The notes under the pieces: generated by a model
Database searches by the model: none
Told to the model about the DNA's origin: nothing
What the model saw: only the letters and a program-made list of their open reading frames with translations
Shown: positions 9,840 through 18,062 of the stretch, in pieces
How positions within the stretch are numbered: the stretch's first letter is position 1
Layout: every line of letters starts with the position of its first letter
From: Terana coerulea
Lineage: Eukaryota > Basidiomycota > Agaricomycetes > Polyporales > Phanerochaetaceae
Length of the DNA: 18,062 nucleotides
Direction: 5' to 3'
Assembly: GCA_024811115.1 (NCBI GenBank)
Contig: JAKOGH010000038.1
Span: forward strand, 1 to 18,062
Position numbers and translations under genes: made by a program

Positions 9840-10025
9840 ATGTCTTCTTTCTCAGATCTCAATAGGAAGAATTTCGGCCAGAACGAGCAGCTCAAGAATT
9901 TTGCGCAGAGAATATGGGACATCTCGGGATGGCCGGCCTACCCGCTCGAGGCAGCCACAATCTCGTGTAAAGCGACACCACGAGAGTTGATACCACGCTT
10001 TGCGGACAAACCGGGTGCGGCTTAA
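9840..10025 (+). CDS. Small doubtful ORF, possibly the remnant of a methyltransferase N terminus
   Basis: 61 codons from ATG at 9840 to TAA at 10023. The start MSSFSDLNRKNFGQNE faintly resembles the beginning of fungal SAM-dependent methyltransferases (F-S-x-x-N-x-x-x-F), but no SAM-binding motif follows and the rest has no recognisable match. A GTAAGT-like sequence follows near 10099, so it might have been a first exon. It is most likely a gene scrap or a chance ORF. Confidence 0.2.
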   Translation: MSSFSDLNRKNFGQNEQLKNFAQRIWDISGWPAYPLEAATISCKATPRELIPRFADKPGAA

Positions 10026-10240
10026 GGCTGCCATGAGTTGGTCCGAGATGTTGAGCCGCCTGCTGTGCTGGCTCTACTGACTGGCACTCACGACGCCCAG
10101 TAAGTAACGGCACAATACAAGGCTTAGGATTTATGCTCCGCTCGAGGCACTGACGGAGTACAACTTGTAGGGGAGCTTTAAATTTCGCTTAGAAGTTGTA
10201 TCACCGGCCGAACACACGTTCAGGCTTTTCGCGCACCATC

Positions 10241-11373
10241 ATGTGTCTTACCGCCGACTTGGTGAGTCTACCCAGTCCACGCTTTCAAATCGGTATCTGC
10301 ATAGCTGATGTGTTTTCATAGGCTTGTAATGCTGTAGCCAACGTCATTTTGTCCACTCGCGCTCCCGATGGCTCGCCTCATCCTGTAACTTTCAAGAGAG
10401 CTGTCGGACTACCGAACGTCCCGCTCGTTCCAGAACCATATCCGCCGACACTTGCTACCTCCGGTACTATTCCGCCGCCTCGCCCTGTGACGGAGTTGCC
10501 TCCCGCCGGCAACCTCACTATGCGCCTGCAACTTGGATCCTGGCTGGGAAACGGTGGTGGTGGTCACGTATACGAAGCTTTCCCTGAATTCAACGATCCC
10601 AACGACAACATCATCTCGTTCAATCCCCTTTGCCTCCTCTTGTCGTCAAGATTTCATACCGGCGGCGAGCCCGGTTATTGGCGCACGATGTATGGTATTA
10701 TGAAGCTATGCATTCGATGCAGGGCGTCGCAATTGCACGTTGCCTCGGGTACTTTTCAGCCGAAGTTCGCGAAGGAACAGTGTTACTTCGCGATGCCAAG
10801 TTCTCGTTCCGCGACGACGATGCTGCGATAGATCTCACATTTCCGGACAGGGATAGTGCCGTCCATGATGGCCACCGGGTGCCTCCAGACGTACAGTCCG
10901 AGCTTCTGGACGCTTTCGAGGATCACTGCAAGGCCGCAACCCCTATCGCAGATGACACCATCTCTATCCTGCTCTTGGAAAGACTCGGACACCATCTTCC
11001 TCTTCGCCAAGCTCTGCCCCAAAGCCTCATGTAAGTACATGTATTCCAGCACCAATGCCCTTTGCCGAATTCTCATCTTGATGTGTAGTGACGACGTCAA
11101 AGATATATTTGCGGACGTCGCCCACCAGCGAGTGTATCCTCAGGACATACGCTATGGCAACATTATCAGTGCACCGACATCTCCCCGGGGCTACCCGGGC
11201 GCATGTGCACGAAGCACCAGAGGGTCCATACATGGCGTCTCATAGACTTTGACCGTGCACGAGAAACACTGATGTCTGAGCAGTGGCAGGCTGTATTAGC
11301 CTGGAGTTGGCTGAAGATTTTGTGGAGAACGCTACCTGAAGGAGATATGTTCAACCCCGAAGACATTGTATGA
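10241..11373 (+). CDS. FunK1-like divergent protein kinase domain protein (two frameshifts)
   Basis: This belongs to the protein-kinase-like families that are expanded in Agaricomycetes and whose substrates are unknown. Exons are 10241-10261 (MCLTADL), 10322-11030 and 11089-11373, with introns of 60 and 58 nt. Kinase landmarks are the glycine loop LGNGGGGHVYEAF (about residues 83-95), the lysine strand PPLVVKIS, helix C region WYYEAMHSMQGVAI, the hinge ISILLLERLG, the catalytic loop YPQDIRYGNII in place of HRDIRYxNI, and LIDFDRAR in place of DFG. Two places need one extra base: about 10628, where NPL changes to the PPLVVKIS frame, and about 11195, where ISAPTSPRGYPG changes to the frame of HTWRLIDFDRAR. 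The exon sum is 1015 nt, so adding two bases gives a multiple of three and a protein of 338 aa. The short C-terminal lobe ends at TGA 11371. Activity is doubtful given the altered HRD motif. Confidence 0.82.
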
Positions 11374-12596
11374 CCTGTCTTCAGCCCTTATATTATCATT
11401 TTGAAGGGCGTTTGTATTGGAGCACCTATATTGACCTCTGGATCACGGCTAAGCCGAGAGACTAGCTCACGGCGACGAAGGCATCACGCAGCCTGATCTC
11501 GCTGACAAAGTCCAGGATTGGAACCCGTCTTTACCAACCCTTAGGTCTGCCAGATGGCAGCACGCTACCCTCTTGCTGCTCAACCAGCGAAGTTATTCGT
11601 AGTTCTATTTGGAAAATTTTAGTCCATGCTGCAGAAAACTGACTGGTGAACTGGTGCCTACACTTACATTTGATTCGGAGGCTCCCGAGCGCCACAAAGG
11701 CTGACCCTCCAGATCAAGATCATCGCTATCTTTTGAGGGACAATGGCGGTCAAAATGCTGGTGCTGGGAATTGTCGAGTAAACTGGGCGATCAAAAGATA
11801 ATTAGTCTTAACGAGCCCTAATGAGGAGGATAGCGACTGGGACTGGTAGGAGGCAACAAACTCACCAGCGTCTACGCGGAAACTCGTCGGCGTCTACAGA
11901 AACTCGAACTCGCTCGGGATATGCCGGTGGAACTGGAAGTCGCTATACAAGAACATCCGGCTGGCTGACACTGTCATCTATATCTAGAATGACCACATGC
12001 AGATGCTCTCACAATATTTGCTGACGGTGACTTATCTGAGGGCCCACCTATGTTTGTTTCTTCGCCCGTTTTGGCAGCCGCTTGCCACGTGCCCCGGCCT
12101 CCAACGAAGGAAGACGCCCGTGAGAACAAAATAGCACTAATCACAGTAAAAAGATATAAATCAGCATATATTCAGCTCGATTAGCCTGACAGAAGGGACA
12201 GAAAGAGCGCGAGTATGAGAACAAGAGTGAGATATGACGAACGAGTCCAGGATTTAGCATAAATAAAGCAGATTTACCGTTAATTTACCTTAATGAACCC
12301 TATTTGACGCGCCCAGTCCGAGTTCGAGTGCACAGACGCCCAATTCCACTATTTTGTCCGACAAGGACCTTCATATTATCTACCTTTGTCCACTTCTCGG
12401 CAAATGACTACTCGCCCACAGTCTACATATATTCACCTCAGCAAGTTGCGCTATTGAACTGCTGCACTTGCAGGCTTAAAGGGTGGCCATTCACGGCGAG
12501 ATAATAGCTGCTTTGGTTCTGTCGCAGTGTGCATCATTATATAATACTCGTTGCAAGTGGACGTGTCGACCATTATTTTCACTACGCTAGGGAGCT
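11374..12596. other. 1.2 kb convergent region, no clear gene
   Basis: It lies between the ends of the kinase (plus) and HAD (minus) genes and is much longer than needed for two 3' UTRs. One plus frame at 11852-11968 reads like a charged helix (ETRRRLQKLELARDMPVELE) before a TGA, but it has no start and no recognisable family, so a decayed gene is possible. The part from 12120 to 12300 is AT-rich with TTTACC and TTAAT repeats of low order. I found no terminal inverted repeats. Confidence 0.35.
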
Positions 12597-13622
12597 CTAG
12601 GCATCATACGAGGGGAGGCCCCACTCTTCCGGTTTGAAGTCTTCGAGCGATCTCAACATCTGGTCCGGTTGCTCTGTCGTCGATAATGGTGTTGGGGTGT
12701 TTGCTCGAGAGGTGAGTGTAACGAGGTTGGCGTCAGGTACCCATACCACTGGGTGTATCATATGCTTTTAGATCGGGAAATGTTCAGAAAACAAAGCACG
12801 CACCATTCATACCAGCCCTCTTTCCAGCTTGCACACCGGGAACTGCATCTTCGAATATCAATCCCTTCTTCCGTTCTTCCCTCTCCGCCTCGCTAACCTC
12901 ACTGCTATCCTCTTCCTTCTCGCCCACATCCCTTCCCAGGCATTTTCGTGCGGTAACAAGGAAGACGTCAGGAGATGGCTTGCCGCGTCCCTTTGCGATC
13001 AGCCCATCGTCGGCACAGACAACCTTGCCCTCGAACAGTCCGAACAGCTCGTCCATCAGGTGCGCGGATTTCTGCACATAGTTCCGGCGCAGGGAGCCTG
13101 TAGCGACGGCGATGGGGATGTTGTGCTTCTTTAGATGTTGCACGAGCTTGAGGACTCCTGGCAGCGGCTGCACCGTCGGCCAGAGAGCGTCTTGCGCGGG
13201 GGTCCGCTGAGCAAGGTATGCGTCGATGGTGAAGGATGGAGGGAGGTCAGGAAAGAAGGAAAGGAGGTGAGCAGCAGCGTCACGTTCAGCTATGCCAAAA
13301 CACTTGGTGAGTATGTACAGGGGGATGAGCACTAACCAAAGGGACGCACGTTTGCCCATGAGCCCCGCTTTGATATCCCATGTCATCTCTTTACCGTACT
13401 CCGCGAGGATATTATCTGACCGCGCACAGGCGTGAGCACATTGTGCTTAGCATAGGAAGCAACGCATGACTCACTTACTGGTTACATCGGTGTATACTCT
13501 TTCGGAGTCGATGAGTAGGCCTGCCGAACGCGATCTCAGTGTGACAAGTCCACGATTGGTCCGGGTTGAATCGCACCATCCATGTCAAACAGTACATACT
13601 CTATCTTAGCCCTACCAGCCAT
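12597..13622 (-). CDS. HAD-superfamily phosphatase (pseudouridine-5'-phosphatase / GS1-like)
   Basis: A cytosolic haloacid dehalogenase-type hydrolase that removes phosphate from a small phosphorylated metabolite. The closest known group includes human PUDP and yeast sugar-phosphate phosphatases, but the substrate cannot be read from sequence. Five exons (13622-13577, 13520-13479, 13415-13350, 13289-12804, 12748-12597) give 792 nt, 263 aa, with no frame error. All four HAD motifs are present: LFDMDGLLIDSE with nucleophile Asp13 and Asp15, the threonine motif AVATGSLRRNY, the lysine in GRGKPSPDVF, and the acidic FEDAVPGVQAGKRAGMN. A helical cap lies between motifs I and II. An acidic, charged insert (about EKEEDSSEVSEAEREERKK) sits before motif IV. 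The C terminus EDFKPEEWGLPSYDA is typical of fungal members. The introns of 55-63 nt all use GT-AG. Confidence 0.93.
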
Positions 13623-13953
13623 GTCAGCCAAAGCTGTTGGTCAGAGTTCGGTTAATCCGCGCGAGAGGTGATGAAGGCAATGAAAGAGTCGTGCGCGCTA
13701 CTAGTACATGTACGGCCAGGGACTGAGAAATAGACGCGTGTTTTTCGTACTCTTTGCGGTGAACAGCAGCATTTCGAACACTCAAAGGTACCTCATTATG
13801 ATTATCATTCCAAAGAATATCACAATATATATCATCAGTATCACTCTTACAAAAGAGCTGGCCACCTCACTCCACTCCGGCCAGAGAGGTCGAGAAATAT
13901 TTAATACACACTGTAGATGACGAGAAGAGGAGCCGTCGAGGTATTGACTATAA
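13623..13953. promoter_or_regulatory. Region upstream of the HAD gene and downstream of the F-box gene
   Basis: About 330 bp, AT-rich from 13790 to 13860 (runs such as ATATATATCAT). It should carry the HAD promoter and the end of the F-box transcript. No specific site is recognised. Confidence 0.4.
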
Positions 13954-14166
13954 TTAAGAATGCGACGTGTTGTGTGGTGGCATCCAGGTTCTGAAAATAG
14001 GGGACCAAAAGCTATGTCCGCAGTCAGTGCAGATCCATTCATAATCGTAATGATGCTCGTACTCGTTGGGGTCTTCCGTTCCGCATTCCGAGCAGTCTCT
14101 GTCGCAGTGGGGTTTAAGATCGTAGTCAACTTCCTGGCTCTGCTTCAGAAATGGAGAGGTCCTTGA
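13954..14166 (-). other. Zinc-ribbon-like open frame directly after the F-box frame
   Basis: A frame one step off from the F-box reads EVDYDLKPHCDRDCSECG, then an acidic, aromatic stretch, then EWICTDCGHSFW and stops at 13954. The cysteines form C-X2-C-X17-C-X2-C (14020-14097), the layout of a zinc ribbon. It could be the true C terminus of the F-box protein after an indel, or a chance frame. No separate promoter or start is evident. Confidence 0.35.
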
Positions 14167-15493
14167 GAGCGGGCATGCGCGCCAGACCACGCCAAAACCT
14201 GGGTTCGAGGCCCAGGTTAGATATATCGACCTCTTGCACTTTCGAGAAGGGGGATGTGGTGGCAAACAGGCTCCTAACATGCTCATACTCATCACCGACC
14301 ATGAAACGAATGGTGATGATAGCGGAAGTTGTTGAGCTATCCCAGCGATCGGTGGTCCACAAATCGATTGTAACACGATCACGACCGTGTTCCCGGTAGC
14401 GGCTAGGCCTGTAGATCTCAGCTGAAACGAATGGGATTGGGGAGCCTCTGTCGCGTCCGAATGGCCGAGCAACTGCTTCCATGAGAAGTTGCTGGTCATA
14501 CCATGGCCCGTGTTGGCCAGCGTCCACGGAGATTGTAGCAAGATGTGGGAGTCTGAAATGGAGAAGGAAATAACCGCATGCTGCGCCACCGTCGTCGGTC
14601 TAGGCTACCTGCACACGTTGTAAATGGTGCATGGGGAACGGTGTCAAGCACTTCAGTTTGTCCGCTGTAACCTCAGCCGGAGTTGCAAAAGCATCTTGTA
14701 GTTCGAGCACGCTGATCAGCGGAAGACTTTTGAGAAGTTCTGCTAGTGCAGAGATGGGTTGCGCTGGATAGAGTCGGCATAGCTGCAGTATAGTGATAGT
14801 GGGTCGGAGGATGGAGTTCACAAAGGTGAACGGAAGCCCTGTGAGGTCGACTTGTGTCAGGTGAGGGAGAGATGCATCCGAGCGAATGGGAAAGCCATCA
14901 AGCCAATCGGGCGAATAAACATGTAGCGATTGCATGAGAGGGGCATCTCCAGCTTCAATGGTGGATATAATCTCCGCGTGAGATGCACGAGCTTCTAGGG
15001 CCAGATTCCAGATACGAGGGAGTTGTTGGAATACAAGAGTGTATGTCTCACGAACCTGCTCGTCATCCTCCGCCAAGTCCAGCATCATCGACTCGACAGA
15101 TATCGGAACTCGGGCAGAGCGCGAGAACATCATCGACGCGCATTCGTGCGTGTGAAAACATATATTATCCCATAACGTCGGGGACCTATGGACATCATCG
15201 CGCCAATGACGGCAAACCTCTGTGAGGTTGATCCACTCATGCTTGTACGCACCGCGAGAACGGCGGGGAAGCTTGTCTATAGGCCGACCACGGTGAAGCC
15301 TTACGTAGTGTTCGAAGATCTCGACAAGGATTTCATTCGGAATGCAACCAATGGGCTGCAAGGTGTTTCGGTAGCCCTTTAGGGTGTGTATATCGCCTTC
15401 CAGTCTTGATATCTCGCTGCGCCGAGCTGTTATAGCAGCGTCAACCTCTGCTTGGGTCATGGGTGATAACTGGTCGTGTAGTAGGGGTTGCAT
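14126..15493 (-). CDS. F-box protein interrupted by an in-frame TAG
   Basis: F-box proteins bring substrates to SCF ubiquitin ligases through Skp1; Agaricomycetes carry hundreds. The start ATG at 15493 is followed by a helical heptad-like segment (residues 12-42, AEVDAAITARRSEISRLEGD), then the F-box at about 47-110 (PIGCIPNEILVEIFEHY, VCRHWRDDVHRSPTLWDNI), then LRR-like strands (SLPHLTQVDLTGLPF, SALAELLKSLPLISVLELQD). The frame stops at TAG 14602-14600 after HHLQRVQVA, but the same frame continues as good family-like sequence: GYFLLHFRLPHLATISVDAG, YDQQLLMEAVARPFGRDRG, SPFSKVQEVDISNLGLEPRF, MPALKDLSISEAEP. It ends at TGA 14126. Without the stop it would be 455 aa. Splicing a possible 56-nt GT-AG intron over the TAG would shift the frame, so it does not solve the problem. 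This may be nonsense decay or a sequence error. Confidence 0.82.
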
Positions 15494-16419
15494 AGTGTGC
15501 CTGCAGCATGCTACTCAGCATACAGTATTGCTCGCGGATGTGCTGCGCGCCACACTTACTTTGCTCCAGTAAATAATATTAAGGTGCCAATACTATCGTG
15601 TCGAGAAACCGGCGTACTTGTAATAGCGAAAGCTCCACGTGGAAAGCTCCTGCAGGCGGAGGCGAACTTGAGGCTCCAGTCAGCCATGAATGCATCCAAA
15701 GCAGTGAGAAATTACCTGGACACAGCTTGAGAGGAAGCTACGGCGAAGAACTGTATACACTCTCCGCTACGGTCCGCGGTCGGCTTGTGGCGTTTACGAC
15801 GAGTCTGTTGTGAGAAAGCAAGTGTGTATGGGCGCTTCCTTCCGAGCGTAACAGCGAACACACAGGTCATTCCCACGGTCAGTAATGTGGTTGTCGATCT
15901 GGATTTGCAGATCGGCGTCCGGTCGGCCCGGGGGCTTGATGTCGACGCGCTGTGCCTGCCCGCTGTGCGCAACTCCTCCCTCAACCTGCTTCACGACAAA
16001 TCCTCTCATGACTCTGATCGCTATGTCGCTGCACCATAATTCCACAAATTTACTCTCTAATCTCGCTCTATTTTATCTTCATGTTGCGGTGTGTGCTGCC
16101 CGGCGAGATTGTTCTGCGAAGCCATTGGTCGAGTCGTCGTCACCATCACCTTGACAGTCTCAGGCTTTGACAGGAAACATCAATGCCCTATATTGCGAGC
16201 CCTTCGATTGGGATGAGCTACTTACGTTGTATTCCGAGATCGCAGGATCAACAGCTTTTGTATGGCACACTTTGATGTGACTGACTTTGACCGCAACCAC
16301 CACCTGCTTATAAGGACCTATTCGTCGCTCGTTATCCGCCTCACTTACCCCTCGTCGCTCATTTTCTTCCAACTAGCTCACTATTCTTTTGCTTGCCCAG
16401 TACACTCATCGACCGTAGG
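15494..16419. promoter_or_regulatory. Divergent promoter region, F-box gene / membrane glycoprotein gene
   Basis: Over 900 bp between two divergent starts. TTATAAGG at about 16308 is a TATA-like box about 110 bp before the glycoprotein ATG, followed by a pyrimidine-rich leader of the kind common in fungal 5' UTRs. Open frames of 83-90 codons on either strand (15712-16045) have no family motif and I treat them as chance. Confidence 0.45.
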
Positions 16420-17780
16420 ATGGACATGCACAATATCACCGTAGAAGACTCGTCCCCGTTGATTGTGAGGACGTGCGACATTATCTATCCGCTCTGCCCA
16501 GTATTGACAGTGGTCTTACAGATCTACAACGGTAACTGGACAGACTCTCCATTTGGCTCGGCGGACTTCGACAACTACTCGGGTTATGCCTGGCCGGACT
16601 TCGCTTCGTCTCATCAGGCTTTCCAGCCTGCATCGTTTGACTTTGCCTTCAACGGTACGCCCAACATATCTGCGTTCGGTCATCCCTGACTAAACACTCT
16701 GTCCGACTATTTCAGGCTCTGGGATTTACCTCTACGCCACTCAAGGCCCCAGTGGTGGCCCGTTCAACGTCACACTAACCGACACGAACCCGGACGGCTC
16801 TGCCATCAGCACAATCGAATCGTTCTCCGGCACATCTCACGGCGGCGTTCAGACGTACGATGCCGTCTTATACAACCGCACGGGCCTCAACGCCTCGCAG
16901 CAGCACAACATCCACGTGGAGACTCTCGGTTCTGGCGAGTTCGATTTTGACGCTTTCGAGGTCTTCAACGAGCTTGGAACAGCCGGCACCGCGGTACGAC
17001 AAATCACAATTGATCAGAAGAGCCCGGCGTTCGAATTCGGCGACGGAACATGGAACGAGACGGGACAGATGGAGAAGAACAACATCGTTAGCAAGTACTT
17101 CCAAAATGGGACCGAGATGGGCACGGAGGACATTGGTGCTAAAGTGAAGCTGTCGTTCAGAGGTGCTGGTATTGTACGTACAATCCTTCCCTTCGGTTAT
17201 GGGCTGGTTGCTGAAACAGGCTGCGATACAGGAAATTCACGGGACATGGTTTGCCGGTGCCTTCGATGTCAGCCTCGACTCGCAGCCTCCTACCACCGTT
17301 CAAAGCCATGTCAAACTCCTTGTAAACATGTATAACCGGCCTCGCGAATTGCTCTGGATGGCTGACGGCCTTGAGGAAGGCAGTCATGTCGTCGAGCTGA
17401 CCAACCTGGGCTACAACGCCTCAGTGACCTGGAATCTGTTGAATATCGATTACGCTATTGTGTGGTACGTCTCTTTTGTAAGAACCTCTGGTCAGATGTA
17501 CCTTGACGATGAATCTGTAGGACGGCCGATCCGAGCAATCTGGACGGCTTGGTGATCTCGAACTCCTCGACGGGCTCGACGGCCACCAACGGCACTACCA
17601 CCGGCACTTCTCAGCCGAGTCAGACCAACGTCGGGTTCGTATTCATCTAACCCTGCCGAGTCTCTTTGAACTGACGTTTCCATTGTGACATTCAGGTACA
17701 CATCGACACCTTTCGCCATACCCCCTATCCTCGTGGTGATTTTCTTTGGTTGGCTTTTTCCCCGCTTCCGGCTCATATAG
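16420..17780 (+). CDS. Membrane-anchored glycoprotein-like protein with two beta-sandwich domains
   Basis: Function is unknown; many Agaricomycetes encode similar proteins with jelly-roll-like domains, a Ser/Thr-rich stalk and a membrane helix. Six exons (16420-16464, 16522-16654, 16716-17173, 17220-17464, 17521-17634, 17696-17780) sum to 1080 nt and 359 aa in perfect frame. Residues 5-150 and 155-305 look like a duplication: ITVEDSSPLIIYNGNWTDSP pairs with ITIDQKSPAFEFGDGTWNET, and FNGSGIYLYATQGPSGGPFN pairs with FRGAGIAAIQEIHGTWFAGA. More than eight N-X-S/T sequons suggest the domains face the secretory lumen or outside. Residues 306-335 are Ser/Thr/Gly-rich. Residues about 336-353 (PFAIPPILVVIFFGWLF) form a membrane segment, then only RFRLI before the stop. 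No signal peptide is seen at the chosen ATG, so topology may rely on the tail or on an unseen upstream exon. Confidence 0.85.
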
Positions 17781-18062
17781 TCTTCGTGGTCGTGTATTTG
17801 GGGCACGATCTATCGTGCACGTGTATGTATTATTCTCTGTTGTGTGATATCTGATATCTGCGCATCGGGCTGTCTGATATGATCAACTTGGAGCGAGCGT
17901 TCACCCAAGGAAAGTCTCAGTATCATCTCAAACACTCGATGATTTGCGCGCATCACAGAAGCTCGCGAGCGCATAAGTACATGTATGTCGGCCTTCAGCG
18001 TATTATCTCACTTTCCTCCGCTCTTGGTCACAGGTATACGAATGTCCATCCGCCCTTCAGCC
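17781..18062. other. Right-edge region after the membrane glycoprotein gene
   Basis: It contains the 3' UTR of the glycoprotein gene and sequence up to the window edge. Short direct repeats (TGATATCTGATATCTG near 17847) are seen. No gene is recognised. Confidence 0.4.

Larger units (their letters stand above)
8942..10240. promoter_or_regulatory. Divergent 1.3 kb intergenic region, CoA-binding gene / kinase gene
   Basis: It lies between two divergent start codons. Near 9393 there is GTATATAAACC, a good TATA-like box pointing rightwards, but no convincing gene begins just after it. The region also holds the GC-rich element at 9465-9637 and the small ORF at 9840-10025, both listed separately. 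A plus ORF of 126 codons across 9437-9817 runs through the GC-rich element and shows no motif. Confidence 0.4.

Noticed and set aside
11821..12024. Possible transposase fragment in the kinase/HAD gap
   Set aside because: A charged helical stretch is present, but there is no catalytic motif and there are no terminal repeats, so a mobile element cannot be supported.
14197..14218. A near-perfect palindrome with GGTTCGA that resembles a tRNA T-arm
   Set aside because: It lies inside the F-box reading frame (LGLEPRF) and no acceptor, D or anticodon arm can be formed around it.
13954..14589. 211-codon minus ORF as a separate gene
   Set aside because: Its first two thirds are a shifted shadow of the F-box continuation (for example ILLQSPWTLANTG against LATISVDAGQ); only the last part with the cysteines is kept as a separate observation.
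15712..16045. Minus-strand frames of 83-90 codons in the F-box/glycoprotein intergenic region
   Set aside because: They overlap one another in different frames and match no family I know.

Overview
The window looks like nuclear DNA of a filamentous basidiomycete, most likely an Agaricomycete. Genes on both strands are split by many very short introns (mostly 43-68 nt, GT-AG with two GC-AG). The families are those typical of mushroom-forming fungi: a DUF6533 membrane protein, a FunK1-like divergent kinase, an F-box/LRR-like protein and a serine/threonine-rich membrane glycoprotein with tandem beta-sandwich domains. These sit among conserved eukaryotic housekeeping genes. I saw no rRNA, tRNA, CRISPR array, operon or bacterial feature.

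Layout from left to right. VMA16, the V-ATPase c'' proteolipid (72-1119, minus), diverges across only 142 bp from an ARL3/ARFRP1-type small GTPase (1262-2245, plus). A stretch I cannot assign follows (2246-3395). Next come a frame-broken DUF6533 multi-pass membrane protein (3396-5059, plus), a convergent 3' region, and a three-finger C2H2/C2HC zinc-finger protein (5409-7294, minus) with one homopolymer frameshift. A 1 kb gene-free block precedes a small intact CoA-binding-domain protein (8348-8941, minus). The 1.3 kb after it holds a GC-rich element ending in telomere-like repeats and a small doubtful ORF. A FunK1-like kinase with two frameshifts (10241-11373, plus) is followed by 1.2 kb without a clear gene. 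Then come an intact HAD phosphatase (12597-13622, minus), an F-box protein interrupted by one in-frame TAG (14126-15493, minus) with a zinc-ribbon-like frame just downstream of it, and an intact membrane glycoprotein-like gene (16420-17780, plus).

The genes do not form a pathway. VMA16 and ARL3 both act in the endomembrane system (organelle acidification and trans-Golgi trafficking), but nothing beyond the shared short promoter links them. I see no convincing new multi-gene system. The most notable property is that four fully reconstructed genes (VMA16, the CoA-binding protein, the HAD phosphatase and the glycoprotein) splice into perfect frames. Five others carry single-base indels or a stop, mostly beside homopolymers. 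This points either to consensus errors in the assembly or to several decaying accessory genes.
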